A DNA stretch of 64,000 nucleotides from Variovorax sp. S12S4 (GCF_023195515.1 NZ_JALPKR020000002.1:372001-436000); one strand, 5' to 3'. Positions 12,940 to 22,215 are shown, counted from the stretch's first letter. Program-made: numbers and translations. Notes: a model not told the origin generated them from the letters alone.

Positions 12940-14490
12940 CTAGTCCGCGGCCCTGCCCTGCACCTGGGTCTTGAAGCCTCGGTTGTTTTCGAAAGCCACG
13001 TTCAGCCTGGCGCCATCGAAGCGCAGCAGGTACATCGACACGTCGCCATCGCTCAGCGAACGCGAGAAGATGCGAAAGCTCTGCGGGTCGGTCCAGTCGC
13101 CCCTGACCGCAACCGGCGCGTCGGCAACCCTTTCGTTGATGCAGTAGTAGCCGTCGAGCCCCAGCGGCCCGGTCACCGGCTCGGCAGGCGCATCGGTGCG
13201 GCCGTTGTCGAAGAGTATTTCGTAGCTTGGGTTTGCCGCCGTGAGATCGAGCATCAGGCGTCTCACACCCAACAGATTGCGGTCGAATTGCCAGACCTTA
13301 CGCGAGACCGTTGCAGCAAGCTCGGGCGCAGGCGCCACGGGGCTTTGCTTTTCTACGGATGCAGCGCGAATGCGATCGGCCAGCACGGCCTGCGCAGCGC
13401 CGTCTTCGGCCAGCGGCCGGGCCGAACGCGCAGAGGCCGCGATCATGTCGATGAACGGAGGCAGCAGGTAGTTGCGCCTTCCCGTGACGACCGCAACCAC
13501 GTCGATGTCCGGCATCACGATGATGAGCTGCCGGTTCATGCCCGCCGCAATGTAGGCGCGCTTTTCCGGAATGGTCCACCAGCCGTTCGCATAGCGGAAG
13601 ACGGGCCCATTCTTGAAGCCCATGTCCACCGATGCTTGAAAGACCTGCTCCACCCACGCGGCGGGCAGCAACTGGCGCCCTTCCCATTGGCCCTTGCGCA
13701 AGTAGAGGTAGCCGATCTTCGCCATGTCGCGCGGATGCAGGTAAAGACCGAAGCCGCCGGTCTCGATGCCCTGCGGGTCCTTGCGCCAGCGAACGTCGCC
13801 GATGCCCAGCGGCTGGAACAGCCTGCGCTGCGCATAGGCCAGCGTGCTGCCGCCTGTCTTCTTCGCAAGAATGGCCGACAGCAGATGCGTGTTGCCGCTG
13901 TTGTAGTTGAAGCCGCCGCCGGGCGGCTGCGCCATCGGGCGGTCGAGCACAAAGCCTTGCCAGTCGCGACTGCGCCCGAACTGCAGTGCTGTCTCGGGCA
14001 CCGAATCGTCAAGCTTCTCCTTCCAATCGATGCCCGAGGTCATGTCGAGCAGGTGCCCGATGGTCATCGCCTTCTTCGACGCATCGAGATTCGCAATGCT
14101 GCGCTCGGGAAAGAGGTCGATCACCGGCTGGTCGCGCGAAGCCAGCACCCCGTCCTGGAGCGCCATGCCGGTGAGCGTTCCGACGACGGCCTTGGTGGTG
14201 GAGTTCACCGCATGCTTGAGATTGGCGCGGTAGGGTGCGTAGTAGGCCTCGGCAACCAGCCTTCCATAGCGCGTGACGAGCAGGCTGTCCATCGCGTTGG
14301 CGGCGCCAAAGTCGACCAGCCTGGCGACCGCGGCGGAATCCATGCCTTGCGCCTCGGGTGTGCTTGCCAACCACCCGGCGGTCGGCCAGACGGCCGGCTC
14401 GTCCGCCGGTGCGGCCTTGAGTGGCAAGGCCGCAAAGAACAGCGAGGCCGCCATGGTGGCCAGGAGGCTTGTCTTGCCGTGCACTCGCAT
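12940..14490 (-). CDS. serine hydrolase, beta-lactamase (class C) family
   Basis: A 516-residue exported serine hydrolase. The signal peptide is MRVHGKTSLLATMAASLFFAALPLKA. The nucleophile motif S97-T-T-K100 lies in KHAVNSTTKAV and the second catalytic motif is Y196-N-S in GGGFNYNSGNTHLL. Such proteins include esterases, 6-aminohexanoate-dimer hydrolase relatives and D-amino peptidases, so drug resistance should not be assumed. The C-terminal 120 residues form an extra beta-rich domain beyond the hydrolase core. The ATG at 14490 gives a proper signal peptide. It is convergent with the glycosyltransferase and lies downstream of a LysR on the same strand. Confidence 0.82.
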   Translation of the reverse strand: MRVHGKTSLLATMAASLFFAALPLKAAPADEPAVWPTAGWLASTPEAQGMDSAAVARLVDFGAANAMDSLLVTRYGRLVAEAYYAPYRANLKHAVNSTTKAVVGTLTGMALQDGVLASRDQPVIDLFPERSIANLDASKKAMTIGHLLDMTSGIDWKEKLDDSVPETALQFGRSRDWQGFVLDRPMAQPPGGGFNYNSGNTHLLSAILAKKTGGSTLAYAQRRLFQPLGIGDVRWRKDPQGIETGGFGLYLHPRDMAKIGYLYLRKGQWEGRQLLPAAWVEQVFQASVDMGFKNGPVFRYANGWWTIPEKRAYIAAGMNRQLIIVMPDIDVVAVVTGRRNYLLPPFIDMIAASARSARPLAEDGAAQAVLADRIRAASVEKQSPVAPAPELAATVSRKVWQFDRNLLGVRRLMLDLTAANPSYEILFDNGRTDAPAEPVTGPLGLDGYYCINERVADAPVAVRGDWTDPQSFRIFSRSLSDGDVSMYLLRFDGARLNVAFENNRGFKTQVQGRAAD

Positions 14491-14534
14491 ACCGGTCTCC
14501 CAGTGAGTTTGGCGCCGATCATATCGGCGCTGCT

Positions 14535-15437
14535 TCAATCGCCAAAGGCGCGCAGCATCGCCTTGCGCAGCCAGGCCTCCGCCGGGTCCTTGTCGGTTAC
14601 GGCGCGCCATGCCAGCTTGATCTGGTAGCTCGGGCTTTCGAACGGCAAAGCCTCGTAGCGAAGCCCGCCCTGCGCAGACAGCGCCTGTGCCACATGCTCG
14701 GGCACCGTGGCCAGCAACTCGGTGCCGGCCAGCACCGCGGGCAGGCTGCCGAACTGCGGCACCGAGAAGGCCACGTCGCGCTGCCGGCCAAGTTCGCTCA
14801 ACGTCTCGTCGACGGTGCCGCAGAGGTCGCCCGCGTAGGTCACGAGCACATGCCGGCGGCGGCAGTAATCGTCGAGCGAAATTTTTCCGGCGGCGGTGTC
14901 GGCGCGCAGCAGCGCGAAACGCGCCGTGCGAACCTTGCGGACCTTCGCGCCCGCGGGCAGGTCTTTCAGGAAGCTCATCACCGCACTGACCTGCCCGTCG
15001 TCAAGGTGCTGTGCAGCGTTGCGGTAGCAGACGGTGAGCGTGACCAGCCTGGCGCTCGGCGCCTCGGCACCGAGCGCGCGAAGCAGCCGCGGCAGCATGG
15101 CGATCTGCAGGTCGTCCGTCAGGCCGATGCGAAACACCGGCGCGGCGCGACCGGGCTCGAACTCCGCCTGCGCGCGCAGCGTCGCCTCGATCTGCTCGAG
15201 TGCCGGCCCAAGCCCCTGCATCAGCGCCAGCGCGCGCTCGGTCGGCTCCATCACGCGTCCCTGGCGCACCAGCAGCGGATCGCCCGTGAGCTCGCGCAGC
15301 CGCGCCAGCGCATGGCTCACCGCGGGCTGCCCCAGGTTCAGCCGCTCGGCGGCGCGGCTGACGTGCCGCTCGCGCATGAGCGCCGCCAGCACAGTGAGCA
15401 GGTTCAGGTCGATACGGCTGAGTTCGATCGGTTTCAT
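14535..15437 (-). CDS. LysR family transcriptional regulator
   Basis: A 300-residue LysR protein with the NodD-like N-terminus LSRIDLNLLTVLAALMRERHVSRAAERL, then GQPAVSHALARLRELTGDPLLVR, and a ligand domain from about 90 (FRIGLTDDLQIAMLPRLL). This branch usually activates or represses a divergent gene; here that is the quinone-oxidoreductase-like gene 139 bp away. The ATG at 15437 is the only start giving the family N-terminus. Confidence 0.9.
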   Translation of the reverse strand: MKPIELSRIDLNLLTVLAALMRERHVSRAAERLNLGQPAVSHALARLRELTGDPLLVRQGRVMEPTERALALMQGLGPALEQIEATLRAQAEFEPGRAAPVFRIGLTDDLQIAMLPRLLRALGAEAPSARLVTLTVCYRNAAQHLDDGQVSAVMSFLKDLPAGAKVRKVRTARFALLRADTAAGKISLDDYCRRRHVLVTYAGDLCGTVDETLSELGRQRDVAFSVPQFGSLPAVLAGTELLATVPEHVAQALSAQGGLRYEALPFESPSYQIKLAWRAVTDKDPAEAWLRKAMLRAFGD

Positions 15438-15454
15438 CCGGGCGCTATGGAGTT

Positions 15455-15491
15455 ATCGATTAAGTGCATACCGAATATCGTCTCAATCGAT
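15455..15491. promoter_or_regulatory. ATCGATT/AATCGAT inverted repeat in lysR divergent promoter
   Basis: ATCGATT (15455-15461) and AATCGAT (15485-15491) are inverted with a 23-bp spacer, in the gap between divergent lysR and the oxidoreductase gene. It may hold LysR half-sites. Supported by symmetry only. Confidence 0.3.
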
Positions 15492-15576
15492 TTCCTTGAT
15501 TGCCGCAAGGCCACTAGATTGGCTTGGTCGGTTGCTTCAGTCGTGCAGCCTTCGTTCTATCAAGGAGTGTTTTCGT

Positions 15577-16589
15577 ATGAGCAAGATGGTTCGCTTTCAC
15601 GAGTTCGGCGGTGCCGAGGTGCTGAAGATCGAACAGGTGGCAACGCCCTTGCCCGGCGCCGGCGAGGTGCGCATTGCGGTGCAGGCCATCGGCCTGAACT
15701 GGGCCGATGCGCTGTGGCGCCAGAACCTGTACATCGAAGATGCAACCCTGCCGGCCGGGCTGGGCAACGAGGCGGCCGGCACCATCGATGCGGTCGGCGC
15801 GGGTGTCAGCGGCTTCTCCATCGGCGACCGGGTTGCGGTTCTGCCGGGAGCCAATCAGGGCCGCTACCCTACGTATGGCGACAGCATCCTGTTCCCCGCG
15901 GCCCACGTGGTCCGCTACCCGGAGCAGCTCTCCCCGCGCAAGCCGCCGGCGCCTACATGGCCTACCTGACGGGCTACTTTCCGATGTTCGAGATGGCGCG
16001 GCTGCAGCGCGGGCAAACGATGCTCGTCACAGGCGCTTCATCGGGCACGGGCATCGCGGCGCTGCAGATGGCGCGTGCGGCCGGCATCATTGCCATTGCA
16101 ACCACCCGCACGGCGGCCAAGCGCCAGGCGCTCTTCGATGCGGGCGCGGCGCATGTGGTGGTCACGCAAGACGAAGACGTGGTCGAACGCGTGCTGGCGC
16201 TCACCGATGGCCGCGGCGTCGACCTGGTGTACGACGGCGTGGGCGGTGCGCAGCTGGAGCGGCTCGGCGGCGTGGTCGCGCAGCGCGGTTGGTATGTGCT
16301 GTACGGGCTCTCCGGCGGCGCGGAGCTCAGGTATCCGGTTCTTGCGCAGTTTCGCAAGAGCTGGCGCTTCCACGTCTACACGGTTCTGGAGTTCATCGGT
16401 TCACCCACCATGGGCCTTCCGCGCGACGAGGACGCGTTCGGCCGCGGGCTGCGCTTCGTCAACGAGGGCCTGGCCAGCGGCGCCTTGCAGATGCGCATCG
16501 ACCGCAGCTTTGCGCTCGACGATGTGGTGAAGGCTCACCAGTACCTCGAACGCGCGGGCCACGTCGGCAAGATCGTTCTCACAGTCTGA
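15577..16589 (+). pseudogene. zinc-type alcohol dehydrogenase/quinone oxidoreductase, frameshifted
   Basis: Medium-chain dehydrogenase of the quinone oxidoreductase type. The first 120 codons give MSKMVRFHEFGGAEVLKIEQ, the LNWADALWRQ run and a GroES-like domain ending at YPEQLSP. At 15936-15937 one G seems to be missing. Restoring it continues as AQAAGAYMAYLTGYFPMFEM, followed by the cofactor motif VTGASSGTGIAALQMARAAG and a normal end, for 337 residues. AAGGAG nine bases before the ATG at 15577 shows the start. No structural zinc cysteines are seen. Divergent from a LysR gene. The lesion is one base in a CCCCGCGC run and could be an assembly error; otherwise the NADPH domain is lost. Confidence 0.82.
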
Positions 16590-16590
16590 G

Positions 16591-17775
16591 CTACCAGGCC
16601 GCCTCGCCGCCCTGCAAGGCGCGCTGCGCAAGCAGGAAGGTGGCGGCGTTCCAGCTCTGGCCCGCCATTCCCATCGGCACCAGGGTGCGGCCGTGGAACC
16701 ACTCGGTAAAGCGCCAGCCGCCGAGTTCGTTCACGTGCGCCAGGCGTGCAAGCTCGGGCCAGGCGAGATCGTGCAGGCCCAGGTGTGCGAGCGCCATCAC
16801 CCAGAAGCCGCCCACAAAGGGCCAGATGCCGCCGTTGTGATACTGGTGCACCACGTTCTGCTGATGGCGCGCCATGTACGGCCGCCACAGCGCATGCTCG
16901 CGCGTGAGCGGATGCAGCACCACGCGCACCGGGTAAGGCTCGCAGGCGCGCGCCGCCGCAATGGTCTTGACGATGCGCCGCGCCATTGAAGAATCCGCCA
17001 GCCCGCTCTGTATGGCCAGCACATTGCCGAACACGTCGCCCTCGTTGCCCACGAACGAAAGGTTGACGAAGCTGAGATACAGGCCCGGGTCGTCCCGCCC
17101 GCGGCGCGCGTAGTGGCGCAGCAATCTTGCGCGGTGGTACTCGGGCAGGTCTTGCTGGAACGGATTGAACAGATGGTTGAAGTGATGTTCGGTCGCTTCG
17201 GCGTGCTCCAGCGCGAAGCGGCGCTTCACGTCGTACCAGAGCGCGTTGGTGTACAGCACATAGCCCGAGCGGGGCATGATGTCGGCCCAGTCGCTGGCCT
17301 CGTTCTGCTGCAGCAGCCTGAAGTGCTGGTGCTCCTGCGCGAGCAGCCAGCCGATGGCGCGCTCCACCTCGCCGCTCCAGTGCGAGGCACCCACCCGGCC
17401 ATGGCGGCGCACATGGTCCACCGCAATCAGCCACCACAGCGTGGCATCGATGCAGCCCAGGTACCAGAAGTCGGCGTCCAGGCCTTCGGGGTCGACGTAT
17501 TTGGGAATCTGCCCGTTGGCGGCCTGCTGCGCCGCGAGCGCATCGAGGCTGGCGACGGCGCCCGCCTCCAGCGCGGGCACGCCGCTGCCGCACATCGCCA
17601 TCACGCAAATGGCGGCATCGCGCCCGAAGATGCGCGTGTAGCGCCGCGCCACCGCCGCCTCCGTGGGGCTGGCGGCCAGGATGCCGTGCGGCGTCAGGTT
17701 GCGCTCCAGGAGCTGGATGGAAGCTTGGGCGCAGTTGTCGATCAGTGCAAGGGTGCTGGCGTCAAGTTTGGTCAT
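16591..17775 (-). CDS. six-hairpin glycosidase-like protein
   Basis: A 394-residue cytosolic protein that looks like an (alpha/alpha)6-barrel glycosidase. Landmarks: YTRIFGRDAAICVMAMCGSG (47-66), NGQIPKYVDPEG, YHNGGIWPFVGGFWVMAL, and near the end GWRFTEWFHGRTLVPMGMAGQSWNAATFLLAQ. The RD and EWFHG..GQSWN runs resemble those of family GH100 invertases and glycogen-debranching GDE_C proteins, but I cannot choose between them. A sugar-cleaving role on sucrose-like or alpha-1,6 substrates is inference. Its start overlaps the end of the GlxA-type regulator by 14 bp on the same strand, so they form an operon. It ends one base from the convergent oxidoreductase gene. Confidence 0.65.
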   Translation of the reverse strand: MTKLDASTLALIDNCAQASIQLLERNLTPHGILAASPTEAAVARRYTRIFGRDAAICVMAMCGSGVPALEAGAVASLDALAAQQAANGQIPKYVDPEGLDADFWYLGCIDATLWWLIAVDHVRRHGRVGASHWSGEVERAIGWLLAQEHQHFRLLQQNEASDWADIMPRSGYVLYTNALWYDVKRRFALEHAEATEHHFNHLFNPFQQDLPEYHRARLLRHYARRGRDDPGLYLSFVNLSFVGNEGDVFGNVLAIQSGLADSSMARRIVKTIAAARACEPYPVRVVLHPLTREHALWRPYMARHQQNVVHQYHNGGIWPFVGGFWVMALAHLGLHDLAWPELARLAHVNELGGWRFTEWFHGRTLVPMGMAGQSWNAATFLLAQRALQGGEAAW

Positions 17776-18760
17776 GGGTTCGATAGGCTTGCGGCGTCAG
17801 GCCGTGCTGCCGCGCGAAGGCGCGCTGCAGTGCATCCACCGATCCGAAGCCGCTGAGGCTCGCGATCCGGTCTTGCGGCCACTGCGTCTGGCGCAGCAGT
17901 TGCGCGGCGGCTGCCACGCGAATCTGTTCAACAAAGCGCGCCGGCGTGCGGCCGGTCTCGGCCGCAAAGGCGCGCGCGAAATTTCTCGGGCTCATCTGCA
18001 CACGCCCGGCCAGCGCCTCCACCGAGAGATCGTCCTGCGGATGCGTGCCGATCCACGCCACCAGTTCGCGCAGCCGATGGCTGGCCGAAGCCTGCGCCTC
18101 GAGCGCCTGGCTCAGCTGCGGCTGCTCGGCGCCGCGCAGCATGGGCAGCGCCAGTGTGCGGGCGATCTCCATCGACACGGCATGGCCGAGGTCGTCCTCC
18201 ACCAATGCGAGCGCCAGCTCGATTCCGGTGGTAACGCCGGCCGATGTCCACACCGGCCCGTCATGCACGTAGATGCGTTCGCGCTGCACCCGCACCTGCG
18301 GCCACAGCGCCTGCAGCTGGTCGCAGGCGCGCCAGTGCGTGGTGGCCTCGCGGCCGTCGAGCAGGCCGGCCGCGGCAAGCGCGAATGCCCCGCTGCACAC
18401 GCTGGCAATACGGCGTACGCCGGGCGCAACCTCCGCAAGCCAGGCACCGATCCGCTGCTCCACGATGGCGGCGCGCACGCCCGGCTCGTCGCCACCCGCG
18501 ACGACCAGCGTGTCGATCGCGGCGGGCAGTTGCCGCAGGTTGCAGGTTCCGGCAAAGCTCAGGCCGCCGTTCGTCAGCACGTTACCGCCCGAAGGCGACG
18601 CGATGTGCAAGCGATAGCTGCCGGGCCGCAGCAGCTCGGCCTTGCTGAACACGCTCGCCGGCCCGGCGATGTCGATGGCCTCGACACCGTCGAACGCGAC
18701 AAGCACCACATCGCTGGCAGAAACCGCGGCTTCTTCGTCCTTGTGGGTCAGGGTCTGCAT
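17762..18760 (-). CDS. GlxA family AraC-type regulator with DJ-1/PfpI domain
   Basis: A 332-residue regulator. The first half (about 14-185) is a DJ-1/PfpI glutamine-amidotransferase-like domain (VVLVAFDGVEAIDIAGPASVF; RIASVCSGAFALAAAGLLDG with the elbow Cys). The second half is an AraC pair of helix-turn-helix motifs (SVEALAGRVQMSPRNFARAFAAETGRTPARFVEQIRVAAAAQLL, then SLSGFGSVDALQRAFARQHG). The ATG at 18760 (MQTLTHKDEE) fits the family. It shares an operon with the glycosidase-like gene and is divergent, by 41 bp, from a lipoprotein carrying a homologous DJ-1 domain. A ligand has not been defined for this branch. Confidence 0.88.
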   Translation of the reverse strand: MQTLTHKDEEAAVSASDVVLVAFDGVEAIDIAGPASVFSKAELLRPGSYRLHIASPSGGNVLTNGGLSFAGTCNLRQLPAAIDTLVVAGGDEPGVRAAIVEQRIGAWLAEVAPGVRRIASVCSGAFALAAAGLLDGREATTHWRACDQLQALWPQVRVQRERIYVHDGPVWTSAGVTTGIELALALVEDDLGHAVSMEIARTLALPMLRGAEQPQLSQALEAQASASHRLRELVAWIGTHPQDDLSVEALAGRVQMSPRNFARAFAAETGRTPARFVEQIRVAAAAQLLRQTQWPQDRIASLSGFGSVDALQRAFARQHGLTPQAYRTHDQT

Positions 18761-18801
18761 TCGTAGTCTCAGGGCATCGTCACGTCGACAAGGGTACGGC
18801 C

Positions 18802-19941
18802 ATGTGGAGATGGGTTGGGGCGCTGATCGGAGCAAGTATTGCAGCCTTTGCACTGGCAGGCTGCAGCGGGAGCGCGACACCGCTGCCGCCCGCGCACGCG
18901 GACGCGTCCCGAAGCGAGCGCGAGAAGCAGGCCTTTGTCGAGGCCCTGAAGCCCCGCCGTGCCGGCAGGCCCGTGATTGCCGTGCTCGCGCTGAACGAAG
19001 GCACCGAGATGACCGACCTGCTGCTGCCGCATGCGGTGCTCAGGCGTGCCGATGTGGCCGAGGTGCGCATCGTGGCGCCGCGCAGCGGACGGGTGAGCCT
19101 GTATCCCGCACTGGCGATCGACGGCGCGCAGGACTTTGCCGGCTTCGACCGGCAGAACCCTTCGGGCGCCGACTACGTGATCGTGCCCGCGATGATCACG
19201 GAGGACGACCCCGCCGTCTCCGCATGGTTGAAGCAGCAGGCGGCGCGGGGCGCGCGCGTGATCGGCGTCTGCTCCGGCGCGCTGGTGGTCGGCCGCGCCG
19301 GCCTGCTCGACGGGCGTCGCTTTGCGGGCCATTGGTACGACCGCGGCACGCTGCAAAAGCGCCACCCCGGCGCCACCTACGTGCCGCACCAGCGCTACGT
19401 GGTGGACCGCGGCGTTGCCACGACCACCGGCATCACAGCCTCGGTGCCGACCATGCTCGCACTGGTCGAAGCCATCGGCGGGCCCGAGAAGGCAAAGGCA
19501 GTCGCCACCGAGCTGGGCGTGGCCTCCTGGAGCCCCGGGCACGACAGCACGCCGTTCTATCTCGACGCAGGCCGCAGAGCCGACTTTCTGCTGAACAAGG
19601 CCGCTTTCTGGCGCAACGAGCGGCGCAGCATCGAGGTGCGCAACGGCAGCGACGACATCGCCCTGGCGCTCGTGGCCGATGCTTGGTCGCGCAGCGGGCG
19701 CGCCAGCGTGGAGGCGGTGTCGGATTCAGGGCCGGTGACGCTGCGCAGCGGGCTGGTGCTCATGGCGCAGCCCTCCAGCAGCGGGAAAGCGCCGCCCCTG
19801 CCCCTCTCGGCAACGCTCAAGCCCGTGCAGCAACTGGACCGCACGCTGTGCGAGATCGGCGCGCGCCACGGCATGGCGCGGCGCAACTGGGTCATGCTCG
19901 AGATGGAATACCCCGGGCCGGTGAGCGGCTGCCCAAGCTGA
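18802..19941 (+). CDS. DJ-1/PfpI domain lipoprotein
   Basis: A 379-residue predicted lipoprotein. The signal peptide ends in the lipobox LAGC (Cys 21), and the residues after it (SGS) do not give an inner-membrane signal. A DJ-1/PfpI domain runs from about 56 to 235, with the nucleophile elbow GVCSGAL at 155-161 (Cys 157) and AGLLDGRRFAGHWYD, closely parallel to the GlxA regulator next door. The C-terminal 140 residues (from AFWRNERRSIEVRNGS) form an extra domain I do not recognise. Enzyme activity is unknown; it may bind the same ligand as the regulator. Divergent from the GlxA gene; an intrinsic terminator follows. Confidence 0.8.
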   Translation: MWRWVGALIGASIAAFALAGCSGSATPLPPAHADASRSEREKQAFVEALKPRRAGRPVIAVLALNEGTEMTDLLLPHAVLRRADVAEVRIVAPRSGRVSLYPALAIDGAQDFAGFDRQNPSGADYVIVPAMITEDDPAVSAWLKQQAARGARVIGVCSGALVVGRAGLLDGRRFAGHWYDRGTLQKRHPGATYVPHQRYVVDRGVATTTGITASVPTMLALVEAIGGPEKAKAVATELGVASWSPGHDSTPFYLDAGRRADFLLNKAAFWRNERRSIEVRNGSDDIALALVADAWSRSGRASVEAVSDSGPVTLRSGLVLMAQPSSSGKAPPLPLSATLKPVQQLDRTLCEIGARHGMARRNWVMLEMEYPGPVSGCPS

Positions 19942-19959
19942 ACTTCAGCCGCTTGAAAC

Positions 19960-19987
19960 AAAAGGGCCGCCCGCAGGCGACCCTTTT
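19960..19987. terminator. bidirectional intrinsic terminator
   Basis: AAAAGGGCCGCC (19960-19971) and GGCGACCCTTTT (19976-19987) pair with one mismatch around a 4-base loop, with T runs on both strands. It separates the convergent DJ-1 lipoprotein and BMP receptor genes and can serve both. Confidence 0.85.
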
Positions 19988-20009
19988 CTGGATGCAACGC
20001 TCGAAGCGA

Positions 20010-21185
20010 TTACTTCTTGTCGCCGCCCGGCACCTTGCCTTCCACGCCCTTGACGTAGAAGTTCACGCCAGAGAGAAACTTGTCGTCGGCCACGGCGTCC
20101 TTGGCGACCACTTCCTTGCCGTCCTGGCCGAGGATCGGGCCCTTCCAGATCACGAAGCTGCCGTCCTTCAGGCCCTTCTTCACTTCTTCGACCTTGGTCT
20201 TGATGTCGGCCGGCACGTCTTCGGCAATGGAGACGATGTCGATGGCGCCTTCCTTCACGCCCCACCAGCTTTGGCCGGTGGCCCACTTGCCGTCGAGCGC
20301 GTCTTGCGTGGCCTTGATGTAGTACGGCGCCCAGTTGATGGTGGCCGAGGCCAGGTGGGCCTTGGGGCCGTAGGCGGTCATATCCGAATCCCAGCCGAAG
20401 GCGCGCTTGCCCTTTTCCTGTGCGGTCTTGAGCACGGCCGGCGAGTCGGTGTTCTGGAACAGCACGTCGGCGCCGCCGTTGATGAGCGCGGTGGCCGCCT
20501 CGGTTTCCTTCGGTGGGCTGAACCATTCGTTCACCCACACCACCTTGGTGGTGATCTTCGGGTTGACCGACTGTGCGCCCAGCGTAAAGCTGTTGATGTT
20601 GCGCAGCACCTCGGGAATCGGCACAGAGCCCACCACGCCGAGCGTGTTGCTCTTGGTCATGGCACCGGCAATCACGCCGGCCATGTAGGCGCCTTCGTAG
20701 GTGCGGCTGTCGTAAGTGCGCATGTTCTCGGCCGTCTTGTAGCCGGTGGCATGCTCGAACTTCACGTCCTTGCTGTCGGTGGCCACCTTGAGCATGGGCT
20801 CCATGTAGCCGAAGGTGGTGCCGAAGATCAGCTTGTTGCCCTGCCCGACCATGTCGCGGAACACGCGCTCGGCGTCGGCGCCTTCGGGCACGCTCTCGAC
20901 GAAAGTGGTCTTGATCTTGTCGCCGAATTCTTTTTCAAGCGCCTTGCGGCCGTTGTCGTGCGCGAAGGTCCAGCCGCCGTCTCCCACCGGGCCGATGTAT
21001 GCGAATGCGATGTTGAGCGGCGCGGCCGGTGCCGGTGCGGCGGCAGCAGGCGCCGGGGCGGGCGCGGGGGCCGCGGCCGGTGGCGCTGCCTCTTCTTTCT
21101 TGCCGCAGCCGATCAGGGCTGCCGAAGCCACCGCGGTCAGGGCGGCGAGCTTGAGCAGGGAAGAGCGCTTGTTCAGATCATTCAT
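20010..21185 (-). CDS. BMP family ABC transporter lipoprotein receptor
   Basis: A 391-residue nucleoside/purine receptor of the BMP family, anchored as a lipoprotein: the signal ends LIGC with Cys 27, then a KKEE stretch and a long Ala/Pro linker to about residue 56. The binding domain starts NIAFAYIGPVGDGGW and shows TTFVESVPEGADAERVFRDM, FGTTFGYMEPMLKVA and NINSFTLGAQSVNP. It is the last gene of the minus-strand ABC operon (ATPase, two permeases, receptor), 49 bp after the permease, with GAGGA before the ATG. A paralogue lies at 3,645-4,745. The linker is unusual in length and probably spaces the receptor from the membrane. Confidence 0.92.
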   Translation of the reverse strand: MNDLNKRSSLLKLAALTAVASAALIGCGKKEEAAPPAAAPAPAPAPAAAAPAPAAPLNIAFAYIGPVGDGGWTFAHDNGRKALEKEFGDKIKTTFVESVPEGADAERVFRDMVGQGNKLIFGTTFGYMEPMLKVATDSKDVKFEHATGYKTAENMRTYDSRTYEGAYMAGVIAGAMTKSNTLGVVGSVPIPEVLRNINSFTLGAQSVNPKITTKVVWVNEWFSPPKETEAATALINGGADVLFQNTDSPAVLKTAQEKGKRAFGWDSDMTAYGPKAHLASATINWAPYYIKATQDALDGKWATGQSWWGVKEGAIDIVSIAEDVPADIKTKVEEVKKGLKDGSFVIWKGPILGQDGKEVVAKDAVADDKFLSGVNFYVKGVEGKVPGGDKK

Positions 21186-21234
21186 TGTCGGAAATCCTCA
21201 AAAAGGACAGGTTGGCGGAAAACGAAAAACGAGA

Positions 21235-22155
21235 TTATGAGCCGGGGTAGAACGGCTTTCCGATGGATGCCGGCATGTTGATGCGAATGAACGCCGGGTT
21301 GCGCGAAATCAGGGCCAGCACCACGATGGGCGCGATGTACTGCAGCATGCTGAGGAACTGCGGCGGCACGTCGACGCCGCTGCTCTGCAGGTGAAAGCCC
21401 AACATCGAGACGCCGCCGAAGAGGTAAGCGCCCAGCAGCACGCGAATCGGCCGCCAGGTGGCAAAGGTGGTGAGCGCCAGCGCGATCCAGCCGCGGCCCG
21501 CGACCATTCCTTCGACCCACAGCGGCGTGTAGACGGTCGAGAGGTACGCGCCCGCCAGCCCGCACAGCGCGCCGCCCGCAATCACCGCCATGAAGCGGAT
21601 GCGCCGCACCGGGTAGCCGAGCGCATGCGCCGATTCGGGCGACTCGCCCACCGAGCGCAGCACCAGCCCGGCGCGGGTGCGGTACAGGAACCAGATCAGG
21701 CCAAAGGTCAGGACGACCGCGAAATACACCATGGGGTGATGCCGGAACAGCGCGGGTCCGACGAGCGGAATGTCGCTGAGCACCGGCACGGCGTACGACA
21801 CGCTTTCGGGCAGCTTGGCCTGCACGAAGTTGATGCCCACGAAGGCGGAGAAGCCGACACCGAACAGGCTGAGCGCAAGCCCGGTGGCGTACTGGTTGGT
21901 GTTGAGCCAGATCACCAGCACGCCGAAGAAGGCTGCCAGCAATGCGCCGGCCGCCATGCCGGCCAGGAAGCCGAGCCAGGGGTTGTGCGTGATGACCACC
22001 GTCGCAAAGCCGGCGATGGCGGCGCAGAGCATCATGCCTTCGGCGCCGAGGTTGACGATGCCGGCTTTCTCGTTGATGAGGAGGCCCAGTGCCGCAATGG
22101 CGAGCACGGTGCCGGCGCTGAGGGTGGAACCCAGCAGGAGTGCGTAGCTGTCCAT
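21235..22155 (-). CDS. BMP-type nucleoside ABC transporter permease (second)
   Basis: A 306-residue inner-membrane permease with 8-9 hydrophobic segments, of the BPD_transp_2 (branched-chain/ribose) type. Landmarks: LLINEKAGIVNLGAEGMML at 25-43 and the cytoplasmic coupling loop TRAGLVLRSVGESPESAHALGYPVRRIRFMAVI. Similar proteins pair with a longer partner permease, here at 22,351-23,496. The 195-bp gap to that partner is occupied by a dispersed repeat, where such genes usually abut. Predicted substrate is nucleosides or purines, from the BMP receptor and ATPase class. Confidence 0.92.
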   Translation of the reverse strand: MDSYALLLGSTLSAGTVLAIAALGLLINEKAGIVNLGAEGMMLCAAIAGFATVVITHNPWLGFLAGMAAGALLAAFFGVLVIWLNTNQYATGLALSLFGVGFSAFVGINFVQAKLPESVSYAVPVLSDIPLVGPALFRHHPMVYFAVVLTFGLIWFLYRTRAGLVLRSVGESPESAHALGYPVRRIRFMAVIAGGALCGLAGAYLSTVYTPLWVEGMVAGRGWIALALTTFATWRPIRVLLGAYLFGGVSMLGFHLQSSGVDVPPQFLSMLQYIAPIVVLALISRNPAFIRINMPASIGKPFYPGS

Positions 22156-22215
22156 TTTTCAGTTGCTCCGGCGTGGGGTACTGTTGTTCGATAGGGCGCG
22201 TTCTTTGCGCTCTTG

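Noticed and set aside
13069..14490. Beta-lactamase resistance gene
   Set aside because: The STTK and YNS motifs fit the wide serine hydrolase family, and the long C-terminal domain and context do not support an AmpC enzyme.
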